From Larix sibirica (Eukaryota; Streptophyta; Pinopsida; Pinales; Pinaceae): a DNA stretch of 14,477 nt. The position numbers were made by a program, and so were the translations under genes. Of the stretch, positions 1-7,957 are shown in pieces; the stretch's first letter is position 1, and every line of letters starts with the position of its first letter. The notes beneath the pieces were generated by a model. It did no database searches. It was not told where the DNA came from and saw nothing but the letters and a program-made list of their open reading frames with translations. Location of the stretch: NCBI GenBank assembly GCA_004151065.3, contig NWUY0300062798.1, positions 1 through 14,477 on the forward strand. Reading direction: 5' to 3'.

Positions 1-142
1 AGATCATCCTCACTTCAAGGAATTTTGTTATATCTGGAGACTATACAAGAATGACCCTATGGGTTTTATTGATATATATTGACTTATGTTGTCATGGAAG
101 TTGAAGAATGCATTGTGATGTTCTAGTCATGATGCACTATTC

Positions 143-487
143 TTAAGTGATTTCAATAGTGGCTTTAGACACCAACCCTCTCTTGGAATATTTATCCCTT
201 CTACTATTTTCTTTTATGTCTAGTTGTTCAAAGGTATTTTCCCAACATGGTATTAGAGTTATTGATTTTGACCTAGCCTGTTTNNAATCCCCATGTGGAT
301 CCTGTGACATGGATGGACCCCCACCATCACCCAAGATTTTGGTGGCTTTTTCCACATTTTCCTTCCAAATAGCCCTATATTCTGCATCCGATGTGGCCAG
401 TATCTCCCAAGCCCACCCTTCATTCGACAGCCCTTTACCAGTTCCATTGGATCCCTCGGCTCCTGAATCCAGTTTCTTGTTCCCCAT
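143..487 (-). CDS. Uncharacterised 114-codon open frame, probably an element-derived remnant
   Basis: I do not recognise this protein. It starts at an ATG with an in-frame stop a few codons upstream and ends at a TAA. The N-terminal half is rich in Gly, Lys and Glu and includes a glycine-run segment (GDGGGPS). The C-terminal half is strongly charged (KENSRRDKYSKRG). There is no signal peptide or membrane segment. The composition looks like a real soluble protein more than the hydrophobic shadow frames elsewhere in this window. Two N bases at 284-285 leave one residue undefined and could hide an indel. No recognisable domain follows on the minus strand below 143, where stops appear at once. 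It could be part of a transposon ORF1 or gag-like protein, a gene fragment, or chance. Its proximity to transposon debris favours the first. Confidence 0.3.
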   Translation of the reverse strand: MGNKKLDSGAEGSNGTGKGLSNEGWAWEILATSDAEYRAIWKENVEKATKILGDGGGPSMSQDPHGDXKQARSKSITLIPCWENTFEQLDIKENSRRDKYSKRGLVSKATIEIT

Positions 488-1048
488 TATAATATCCTAG
501 CAAGGACGTAGCTTGCTCACTACCACATATTCTCCCTATCCACACTCTGTCCCAGGATTTCAGCCAGCACAGGAATATACCCTCAGTATATAACACCTTC
601 CCATTTTGACTAGATCAGAAGCTGACAAACTGAGCACTTTCTTCAATGAGTCCGATGGATTCCTGACCTTAAACCCTAAAAAATTTGTCCCAGCTCATGC
701 TCGGTACAAATATTTCCAATATATAATCTCAATATCATAGAACTAACTATATCAACTCACACAACCCAAACTCTACAAGTATTTAAAAAAAGACTTCCCC
801 TCATCAGTCCTAGGCATTCCAGATTATATAAAAGATATATATTACTGGATTTTTAGCAGCTTAAGTTTCCTCTACAGGTGCAAAGCACCAACCCCCTAGT
901 CACCTGCCTTTGGTCACACATCTCTCGGCCATGGCCAACCCCAAACTCGTGGATTTGCATAATAACCACATGATCAATCCGCATTCAAACCCCACAGAAC
1001 TAGGTTCTCAACCTTAAACCCTTACCCATTTACTTGTGGTTGTGCTAG

Positions 1049-1056
1049 TATAAATA
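1049..1056 (+). promoter_or_regulatory. TATA-box-like sequence
   Basis: The sequence TATAAATA occurs in a locally less AT-rich context, about 300 bp upstream of the primer-binding-like motif near 1350. That spacing fits an LTR promoter, but in AT-rich DNA such a match is easily due to chance. Confidence 0.2.
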
Positions 1057-1071
1057 TCCTGAAGAGACAAC

Positions 1072-1087
1072 TATATATATATATATA
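1072..1087. repeat. (TA)8 microsatellite
   Basis: Eight uninterrupted TA dinucleotides. A simple sequence repeat, likely length-variable. Confidence 0.9.
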
Positions 1088-1345
1088 CACGATATCCTAA
1101 CTTTAAAATATTCTTTTTAAAACAATATTTTATAGTATCACTTTTCCATGCTATCTCAGTCATAAACAATAAATACACCCAGGATCAAAGTAGCAATGTT
1201 TTAGTACCTATTTTCCTTGGGAATTCAAATACATTTCCTATTTAAACTCTCACTTAGTTTTGCAATATCCTACCTTTACTGCTACCCTAATTGTAACAAG
1301 CAATTAAGTCTTCGTTGGCTTGCAAGGTTGGTGAGGACTTGCAGA

Positions 1346-1370
1346 ATTTGATGGCGACTGGGGATTTTTT
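1346..1370 (+). promoter_or_regulatory. Primer-binding-site-like motif of a plant LTR element
   Basis: The core TGGCGACTGGGGA (from about 1352) resembles the TGGCGACT...GGGGA leader seen directly after the 5' LTR in Tat/Ogre-type plant Gypsy elements, where a tRNA primes reverse transcription. Compared with that remembered pattern, a few bases are missing between CGACT and GGGGA. No matching gag follows: the next recognisable feature is a LINE on the other strand. It could be the edge of a truncated element or chance. Confidence 0.25.
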
Positions 1371-1809
1371 CAATCTTCGTCTTTATGGTGTGTACTAGCA
1401 TGATTTTTTACAAATTGATGTGAAATAATTAATTAATTTATAACAATAGACTTCATTTAGTATATGAATATACATTTAAATCTTTAAATCTAGTTATAGT
1501 ATACAGATTCTTTATATTTCTTATATATATATATTTGGATAAGATTACAATTTTTAGATACTTATGTTGCATATTAAAATATATCCATACATTTCGCTCA
1601 AAAAAGTCACAAAAAATTACATTATATATGATCCATGTCATATCTCATATTCATTTGTTTATCCTGCATTAATAATCCTTGCCAAGTTGTTTGTTACATC
1701 CTTCAAAAAAATCCGATCCTAGTCTCCTTACCTCACATATTAGAAAGCTTGCCAGTCACCGTACACATTACATGAGTGTTATGCTATATATGAACTTCCA
1801 TAACAATAT
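1371..1809. other. AT-rich stretch, possible 3' UTR of the LINE
   Basis: Very AT-rich, without coding potential on either strand. It lies immediately downstream of the LINE ORF2 stop (minus strand, 1810-1812), so part of it is probably the LINE 3' UTR. I see no clear poly(A) tail (poly-T on the plus strand) or target-site duplication to mark the end; short T runs at about 1365 and 1404 are the only candidates. Confidence 0.3.
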
Positions 1810-2292
1810 TTACAGAATAGACAAATCATGAAAATGTGGATGATAATACTTTGAGGTTATTCCTAGCGCCACCTCCTCCATGATATGCCATCTCCCATAT
1901 TGCATGTTCACCCCTCTCTCTGATAATTCATCTGCTTTGGTACTCCTTTCTCTATAAACATGTTTAAATGTAGCCATCTCCAGTTGTTATTTTAACCTTT
2001 TAGTCTCCTCTAGAAGCTGAGCCAAAAATATGTTTTGACAAAATTGTTCTTCACCGATCCAATAAAAAATGAGTAGCGAATCTCTGAAAACCTATATGTG
2101 ATTAATATATTTTTCCTCCACTAGAATCAACAATAACCTAAGATCACTCAGCTCGGCATAATTATTTGTGCCTAGACCCAAACCTGCTTTGAACTTGATC
2201 CTATGATCCTTGGACAAGTGTAGTATACCTCTTGCTCCACCTAGACAAAGATTTCTCTGCGCAACTCCATCGAAAAAAGCCCATAGTTTATT
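1810..2292 (-). pseudogene. LINE C-terminal RNase H domain
   Basis: RNase H degrades the RNA strand of RNA-DNA hybrids; some plant LINEs carry it at the C terminus of ORF2. The frame reads WAFFDGVAQ (first catalytic Asp, codon 2269-2271), GGARGILHLSKDH, then KAGLGLGTNNYAELSDLRLL (catalytic Glu, codon 2152-2154), FRDSLLI (second Asp, codon 2080-2082), and finally TFKHVYRERSTKADELSERG (third Asp, codon 1930-1932). All four acidic positions survive in one frame. Stops at 2293-2295, 2092-2094 and 1987-1989 break it, and the last fall between conserved blocks. The terminal stop is 1810-1812. The GTNN.AEL block is typical of plant element RNases H. Family assignment is very secure; the copy is non-functional. 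Confidence 0.92.
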
Positions 2293-2479
2293 TTAGTTTA
2301 TCTCCTCTACTATGATATGTTGAATGGGGAGTTTTGAATTATCTTGTGGAAAACTTTGTAGACTTGCTATGATTTGTCTTATGCATTGAAATGGAGGAAT
2401 GTATGTATCCTCGAAGAGGCTGGAATTGCTTACTAGCCAAAATTTCCAAGCGATGATAAGTGGCAGTGCCCTGAAATCA

Positions 2480-2710
2480 TTTAACATAGGATTTACACAC
2501 CATAACCTTAAACACTCATGCAGAGATGTTCCAACCCAAAGACATCTTACTCAAATTATATCTTTTATTTCCTTCGAATCCTGTTGCACCTAACAACACT
2601 CCATAATAAAGTGATAATTTGTCTCCTCTTCACATTTGCATAGGTAAGTCCCTCTCTACTCCTTTTCAAAACATCCCACGTCAGTGCTTTGCTGTGTAGA
2701 AAAAAACAAA
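2480..2710 (-). pseudogene. LINE zf-RVT knuckle and linker
   Basis: The motif LCKCEEETNYHFIMEC (about 2643-2596) has the Cys-x-Cys...His...Cys arrangement of the plant LINE zf-RVT domain, including the usual Glu-Thr before the His. It is preceded in another frame by LTWDVLKRSREG, the conserved block just before this knuckle, so one indel lies near 2650. After the knuckle the frame meets stops, then continues towards LPLIIAWKFWLVSN (about 2460-2420), the P.li.W.iW...N block linking to RNase H. The Cys and His ligands I can see are intact, but the reading frame is not. Confidence 0.8.
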
Positions 2711-2754
2711 TAAGTATTTTTTCCTTTAGTGGACAATGAAACTTCCAAACCACC

Positions 2755-3720
2755 CTCCACCACTAGATAGGATCTCCCTCATGATCTAACCAGAGCAATG
2801 TATCATAGCCCGCTTTTGGAGTGTATGTGACGTGAGGATTACATAACCATACCAAGGAGTCCTTGCATTGCTTGATATGTACATGGTTGTTTTTAATTGA
2901 TCAATGTATAATCCCCATCGAATAATGTCTTCACCCCTAAACCCCAGATAGTCAACATTCATCCATCCTTGGCCCATAAATGAGGATGTTACATGATCAT
3001 CTATATGGTTGAGCGTAAACCTTTCTCCGAGTCTATGTTGAATAACCATATGTTTCAGAAGAATATGAAGAAGACCACTCCCTATCCATGGATCTTCCAT
3101 CACTCAAATGCTCTACCCATCTCCCACTTTTCATCCAAGCCCTTTACCTATCAAATTGAATGAAAATAAAGAAGCTTTCCATATTATAGAAACATTATGA
3201 GAGGAATTTTGTGGCTTATGGATCCATTCAAGAATAGTTGTTGGATTTATATATTTATGGTACACTGCATCATTCCATAGCCCATTGCCATTTATCAGTC
3301 TCCAAACACTCTTTGATTCCAACAACCTTGAAAATGCATAAATATTTGTAATACCCCAACCTCCCTGACATTTTGGAATTGCTATTGCTTGCCACTCATC
3401 CATGCCATCCCCTTATGTTCCAATTTACCGGACTAGAAGAATTGAAAGGTTAGTTTCCTGATTTTATCCAATACTCCTTTTGGAATCCAAGATAATGTCA
3501 TCCTATATACCAGAGTAACCTCCAACACTGCTTTCACTAGAACCAGTCTCCCGACTTTAGAGATCCACATAACACCAATTGGAGATGCATTTCTCCAATT
3601 TCAAATTCAAATTCCATGTCACAAATCAATGCCCCTAGCTATCATCCCATGCTCAAAACCCCAATTCCTCACCATCAAAACCTTTTTCGTAAATTCTCTT
3701 AACCTTACATTAAAGGTAAT
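2755..3720 (-). pseudogene. LINE reverse transcriptase C-terminal part (thumb and connection)
   Basis: From 3598 down to 3400 the minus strand encodes a classic LINE thumb: SKVGRLVLVKAVLEV, then IPKGVLDKIRKLTFQFF, a stop (3433-3435) where the family has Trp, then SGK. After a frame shift near 3400 it continues with WQAIAIPKCQGGWGI and SVWRLINGNGLWNDAVYHKY (3403-3131), matching the conserved W..ia.PK..GGwGi...WR....lW...KY block of plant LINEs. Further upstream, 3720-3600 holds a weaker match (GFEHG...RGIDL, where the family has a YLG-type motif). The 3103-2786 part is open but less conserved; a stop follows before WWRVVWKFHCPLKEKILI at about 2760-2705. In an intact element this region supports template binding during target-primed reverse transcription in the nucleus. 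Here it cannot be translated as one chain. Confidence 0.85.
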
Positions 3721-3763
3721 GTCTATAATACTTGAAAACATTTTATGGATGAATACTTACACC

Positions 3764-4295
3764 ATTAATCTAACTTTGAATATCAACTTGCAGAGGATAC
3801 TCTTTCTAATGAGCATCATAATGACTCCAGTGAAAAATACAAATCCCACTCCACTATTGGAAACTATAGAGTCCTTAGTCTCCAATGTTGCAGTGACTAT
3901 GCCTCATACATTCAAATTGTATGCCCATATTCAAAAACAAAGGCAATGTGTGACGGTTAAACTTGGTAGTACACTAAATAGCGTTAATAAGAAATAGGTT
4001 AATCATTTTGGCCTCCATTTAGATACTTTAAACACTTTACCATCAACGTCCTAGGTCATATTTAAATATCTAGTGTGAAGGTGTGGTGCACAAGGTGGTT
4101 CATACCATGGAAAAGTATAGCATCGAAGATGACTTCTATGTTACGCATTTGGGTGGAGTGGACCTTGTTTTGGGTATTCAATGGATTATTTCTATAGGAT
4201 CCCACTACACTAATCACAAGGAAACATTACTCTCTATTGGGTGTAAAATCTCATTTAAAAGCTTATTCTTCTCTACCAAGACAAGCATAGGATGA
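3764..4295 (+). pseudogene. Ty3/Gypsy aspartic protease remnant
   Basis: On the plus strand the sequence runs through a Gypsy pol protease. An acidic linker comes first (EDTLSNEHHNDSSEKY, about 3792-3840), then TFKLYAHIQKQ in another frame, then VTVKLGSTLNSVNKK (3950-3994), where the family has a D-x-GST active site. A stop follows, then the matching piece VNHFGLHLDTLN. From 4083 a clean frame gives HKVVHTMEKYSIEDDFYV and LGGVDLVLGIQWIISIG, the conserved g.DvVLGiqWL end of the domain. The catalytic Asp is not present and the segment is one or two residues short there. At least two frame changes and several stops confirm decay. The DvVLG.qWL form suggests a chromovirus-type Gypsy, not the Tat type. 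In a live element this protease matures gag-pol. RT, RNase H and integrase, which should follow, are missing: an LTR-like repeat begins about 75 bp downstream. Confidence 0.78.
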
Positions 4296-4370
4296 GGACT
4301 TGTTTATTCATTGAGATGATCGTATGGAAAGAAATCATAACATATAAATAAGAAGTTGATTCGAATTGGA

Positions 4371-4833
4371 TCCTAATTAAATATCTTTTTTGACTTTGTA
4401 ACATGCATTAATTTATTTTGACAAAGTTGAGTGAATAGTCCAAAAATTCTTCCAACTTGGAAGATATGAACAAACCATTGTGATGGTTGGACTTCCAAGA
4501 CAACCCATTATATGAAGGTTGCATAGAAGAAGGGAATTCAAGAGAGGAGAGCAAGAGAGATTGTGGGGAAAGGAAGAAAAAGGGAAGAAGCAGAGCTCAA
4601 AGGACTAATAAGAAGAAGCATGTTCAAATGTCGAATCGTTTCTTTGATCTTGAGCCATATGCAATGTTGTTTGTGAGTAAAAATGCATTAAAAATCTGAT
4701 TGAGATTGCGGTTCATCCCTTTGTCACAATTTCCTTAGCCTAATAAAATCCCCACCTAATGTTGGTTTTCCCATTTGGGTTTCTAGGGTAAAATAAATCT
4801 TTATTGTCTCATAGTGTTGTGTGATTTAACTCC
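4371..4833 (+). repeat. LTR-like direct repeat, copy 1
   Basis: This block aligns colinearly with 7340-7802. Shared stretches in order include AAAGTTGAGTGAATAGT, ACCATTGTGAT, TATGAAGGTTG, AAGAAGGGAATT, GGACTAA.AAGAAGAAG, TTTGCAATGTT-like, AATAAAATCCCC, CCATTTGGGTTTCTA and GTTGTGTGATTTA. The two copies differ by many substitutions and small indels, so they are old. The AATAAA near the 3' end (4742-4747) and the position directly after a Gypsy protease fit an LTR on the plus strand. The exact TG...CA ends are not recognisable. A frame open at 4487-4699 lies inside the repeat and is not a gene. Confidence 0.75.
4742..4747 (+). promoter_or_regulatory. Polyadenylation-signal-like AATAAA in LTR copy 1
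   Basis: AATAAA sits at the same relative place as 7708-7713 in the second copy, each followed by ATCCCC. Conservation in two diverged copies supports a role as the LTR poly(A) signal. Confidence 0.5.
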
Positions 4834-6060
4834 AGTTGCATTGTTGGGTTAAAATTATGTCTATCCAATAAAATCAATTTACTAGTTTTTATTAATTTGC
4901 ACAAAGTAATAATTACCTATAATGATTCATGGTTTATGTGGATCAATGGTAGAACCAAGAACTTGGGTTCTTCCTTGATTGAAATGTTGGTGGGTAAATA
5001 TTACAAAAGCCTACAATGACCATTCCCTTATCCCGTTCACTAATGTATTTAATAAATTAGCTACAACAATGTCACTCATTGGTTGAATTGTAGGGACCTC
5101 GTATTTGTTTGATAGCCTCAATTGTGCATTGTCTTTCACCTACTATGGATTGGGTTGATCAAATATATGGTATTAAATTTGTATAGCCTATTTTCTATGA
5201 GTTGTTGACAACTCCTACAACCATATAATTATCTACTTTGTTAATTGCTTGAAAAAATAAATGTGTATATGCATGTTCTATGACATGATCTATCCAAACT
5301 GCAATCAAATAAAAAAAAGAAATGTATGCTACATCTATTTCTATTGCTTTGTTGTTGGATGGTGGAAAAAAACTATTGAATAAATCCACCAATGTTGAGC
5401 TTGTTTGAAGGAGGTGTCTTGTACAAGTCCTACAACCATTCAAACTATTCCTTTAGCCAATTAAAACACCCTCCAAGCCTGTGTGATTTGTTACATTACC
5501 CATAACATTTCCCCACTCATTGACACCCTGGAATCGATGCCCTACACTCTTAATTCAAAGTGTGGTGAGCAATTGAACGTACAGACAAACATATTTATTA
5601 CTTGTTGGGTTTGGATTGTAGTTTGCATCTTGTTATTAATTGTTTTCAATGAGTGTTGGAATTGCAACAAATAGAGTTTCCATTAATTTGCCAATGCAAC
5701 AAGATGGTAAAATCTTGAATCCTTGAACTCGGCTTGAACTAGGTGATTGCACATCAATTTAATAACACATATGTTGATCCATTGTTCGCATTTAAGGTAG
5801 GGTCCACTTGACTCAGTTGATTATCTTTGGGCTAGCCATCACGACTATGGTAAATACACCACTATATCAAACAAAACCATAGACTTTTATGCCTATTGAT
5901 GTTTAACAACATAAAAGGTTACATTTAGAAATGTACTAATTGTAGAGACATTCATTTTTTCTTCTATAGAGTATTTGTGTTAGTGAAATACATATCCCAT
6001 AAGCCAACAATTTATGGATCATATTGGTGTTAGAGAATGTTTTTTGGAGACATTGAAGTT
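4834..6060. other. Internal stretch without recognisable genes
   Basis: No protein motif was recognised on either strand. Open frames at 5195-5443 (minus) and 5483-5674 (plus) show no family features and are probably chance. In the second copy of this arrangement the LTR-like repeat is followed almost at once by the gag-like repeat (7802 to 7810), so this stretch is either the element's leader, deleted from the other copy, or a later insertion. The short sequence TTGGTGTTAGAGAATG near 6024-6039 is weakly like an initiator-Met-tRNA primer-binding site (TGGTATCAGAGC), which would favour the leader reading. Confidence 0.3.
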
Positions 6061-6066
6061 GCTACC

Positions 6067-7021
6067 ATGGGAAAATCCTGGAAGAGAGAGAAGCCAAAAG
6101 AGTTAAGAGACTTTAATGAGTAGACCCTAGATGAAAGTTGGTATTGAAGGAAAAAAGAATGTGAATTAGAAAACTATCTTATGAAATGATAGGACTCCTT
6201 CACCGGGAAGAATTAGACAAGAGTGGATTGCAACTCTTGCAATTTGGGGAGAAATTCATTCAGTTGTATAATTGGCAAGAGTAGTGGTTCACCAAAATTC
6301 TTGCTCATTGATATTGAGATTTAGAAGTGAAGGAGGAGACATAAATAATCTAAAAGAAACTATCCAAGAGATCAAGCAAGCCCCTTCCATTACCACTAAA
6401 AAATATAGCACCATGATGGTGTCAAGCATGGTAAATTCACATTTTAAGATTCTTTATTAAGGTCCCTTTAGTGATTTATGAAAGTACATTAGAGGAATTA
6501 GTTCCAAGTTATTAAGGAAAATGGGTTGCAAGGTCCAAGAGCTAGGGAGGAAGGACCAAGGGATTTCTTATCCCTATTGTATCTCAATAGAGGCTCAAGT
6601 ATGAAGTATTAGGATTCAATGGAAAAGAATCCAACACAATTTAAACTCGAACCACCTTCGTAAAGGCAAGAGGAACTAGAAAGAAGCCATTCCCATGGAG
6701 AGAAAGAGAATTAGAAAAGGAGTGGGTGGAAAGCCACTCAAATATGCTCATGGAATCTTGGAAGAGGGAAACAAAGGGATGATTTTTCAACCCATATATA
6801 CTCTAATGCTTAGGGGACCAAAAATACAATATTAAAAGTAACATTGCAAATAAAAGGGCAGGCCATGGTATCTTTGGTTTTTTCCTATTACAAGAAAATA
6901 GGCCATAAGACTAGAAATTGTTCGCACTCTAGAAGGTCAAGTAGCACATGTAGGAGCTATTGCTAGAAAAATGTTGGAGGCTTCACCAAAAAATCCATCC
7001 CAAGAAATGAATAGCAAAGAA
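6067..7021 (+). pseudogene. Decayed Gypsy gag-like region with broken zinc knuckle
   Basis: Gag packages the element RNA; its C-terminal CCHC knuckle binds nucleic acid. Here an ATG at 6067 opens MGKSWKREKPKELRDFNE before a stop, which could be the old start. The clearest piece is at about 6844-6933: KVTLQIKGQAMV, then YYKKIGHKTRNCSH, which keeps the GH and final Cys of a C-x2-C-x4-H-x4-C knuckle but has lost the first two Cys. In another frame 6935-7021 continues as GQVAHVGAIARKMLEASPKN up to a TAA. The stretch 6338-6487 is repeated at 7810-7957. Frame changes are frequent and I cannot align the first half to a known capsid domain. It lies between two LTR-like repeats in the same orientation, the expected place for gag. 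Assignment rests mainly on the knuckle and the context. Confidence 0.45.
6338..6487 (+). repeat. Gag-region direct repeat, copy 1
   Basis: Aligns with 7810-7957: shared pieces include CAAGAGA.CAAG, CCCCTTCCATT, ATGATGG.-TCAAGCATGGTAAA.TCACATT, TTTATTAAG and AG.GATTT. In the best frame both copies read ...SSMVNSH... and both reach a stop at the same aligned place (6458-6460 and 7922-7924). Confidence 0.8.
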
Positions 7022-7339
7022 TAAATTTTGGAGAGTCAATTCAAGTGGAAATATGAGCTACTTGCACTTGCATGCCAAGGATGAGAGGTTTTCAGTTGAC
7101 CTATTGCAACAAAATTTCATCTCTATCCATGAGATGGACATTCAGTCTCATGACAAAGGTAGACCCCATTCATCACTTATCTTCCATCTTGTACTAGTAG
7201 AAGCACCCTTTCTTTGATATTTTCCAAATATTCCTTAATGATAGGAGAGGAGGCAGGCATGCAAATGTAGAGAAGAATAAGAAGATAAAAGGGAATTCAA
7301 TCTTTTGGGGACCAAAATATTGGAAATATAAAGGTGCGA
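7022..7339. other. Internal stretch before the second LTR, no gene recognised
   Basis: Between the gag-like remnant and the second LTR-like repeat there is no recognisable protease, RT or integrase. Purine-rich stretches (around 7267-7300) lie just upstream of the repeat and could be a decayed polypurine tract, but none is clear-cut. Confidence 0.3.
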
Positions 7340-7802
7340 TCCAAAATGTATCTTTCAAATAACCTCTCTATTTTTAACTTTGTAATACAAAAAAAATAAT
7401 TTTGCAAAGTTGAGTGAATAGTTCAAAGACTCTTGGAAGATGAAAAAAACCATTGTGATTCCTTGCCTTCCAAGGTATCCCATTAAATATGAAGGTTGTG
7501 AAGAAGAAGGGAATTTAAGGAGGAGGAATGTTAAAGAAGAAATAAATAAGTAGGGAATACGAATAAAATGGACTAAGAAGAAGAAGAGTTTTTGAAGGTA
7601 AAAGGCTCTCTCTAAAGCAAATCCATTTGCAATGTTTCCTATGAGTAAGAATGAATTAAAAATTTGATTAAGAATGAAATTAAACTTTGTATCAATTTTC
7701 TCAGCATAATAAAATCCCCTATCAATTGCTAGTTTTTCCATTTGGGTTTCTAATTTATAATCCCTATGTATATTGTGAGTTTATTGTTGTGTGATTTATT
7801 TA
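7340..7802 (+). repeat. LTR-like direct repeat, copy 2
   Basis: Second copy of the 4371-4833 block, in the same orientation and order, with an AATAAA at 7708-7713 followed by ATCCCC. The open frame at 7355-7741 on the minus strand is only the complement of this A-rich repeat and not a gene. The start is approximate; similarity fades near a GATCC sequence (7338-7342, compare 4369-4373). The end is near GTGTGATTTA (about 7789-7798). Confidence 0.75.
7708..7713 (+). promoter_or_regulatory. Polyadenylation-signal-like AATAAA in LTR copy 2
   Basis: Conserved in position with 4742-4747 in the first copy; see that entry. Confidence 0.5.
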
Positions 7803-7809
7803 ATTCTAT

Positions 7810-7957
7810 GGATATGTATCTACAAGAAGTTGTCCAAGAGACCAAGATATCCCCTTCCATTTTCACCAACAACAACATGATGGATTCAAGCATGGTAAAC
7901 TCACATTCCAATACTGTTTATTAAGAGCCATTTAGCGATTTTGAAAAGTGCACTATT
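7810..7957 (+). repeat. Gag-region direct repeat, copy 2
   Basis: Homologous to 6338-6487, but here it follows the LTR-like repeat after only about 8 bp, whereas in the first unit about 1.5 kb separates the two. Similarity stops near 7957. It is probably the start of another internal region of the same family, truncated on both sides. Confidence 0.75.

Larger units (their letters stand above)
488..1344. other. Non-coding stretch, possibly LTR-like
   Basis: No reading frame of note occurs on either strand. The plus strand is C- and A-rich, with two TATA-like sequences (around 824-830 and at 1049-1056) and a TA microsatellite. Together with the primer-binding-like motif just downstream at about 1350, this could be the 5' LTR of a lost element on the plus strand. 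No second copy is in the window, so this is inference only. Confidence 0.2.
1810..3720 (-). mobile_element. Non-LTR retrotransposon (LINE), truncated ORF2 3' half
   Basis: Read on the minus strand, this stretch runs through the C-terminal half of a plant LINE ORF2 in the expected order: the end of the reverse transcriptase with thumb/connection (about 3720-2755), a zf-RVT cysteine/histidine knuckle (about 2640-2595), and an RNase H domain (about 2289-1890), ending at a TAA at 1810-1812. The endonuclease and the RT catalytic FADD/YADD region are absent, as expected for 5' truncation or later breakage. There are at least three frame changes (near 3570, 3400 and 2650) and several stops, so the copy is dead. 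Its upstream edge abuts a Gypsy remnant on the opposite strand at about 3720-3780. Confidence 0.88.

Noticed and set aside
3629-3790. Start of a 122-codon plus-strand frame
   Set aside because: Only its later part (from about 3820) is Gypsy linker and protease. The first part lies over the minus-strand LINE RT remnant and shows no family features on the plus strand.
5195-5443. 82-codon minus-strand frame considered as a gene
   Set aside because: No domain, no homologous frame on either side, stops immediately beyond. Probably chance in AT-rich internal element sequence.
7355-7741. 128-codon minus-strand frame
   Set aside because: It is the complement of the A-rich LTR-like repeat; its hydrophobic Phe/Leu-rich translation is what such a complement gives, and the other repeat copy does not keep the frame.
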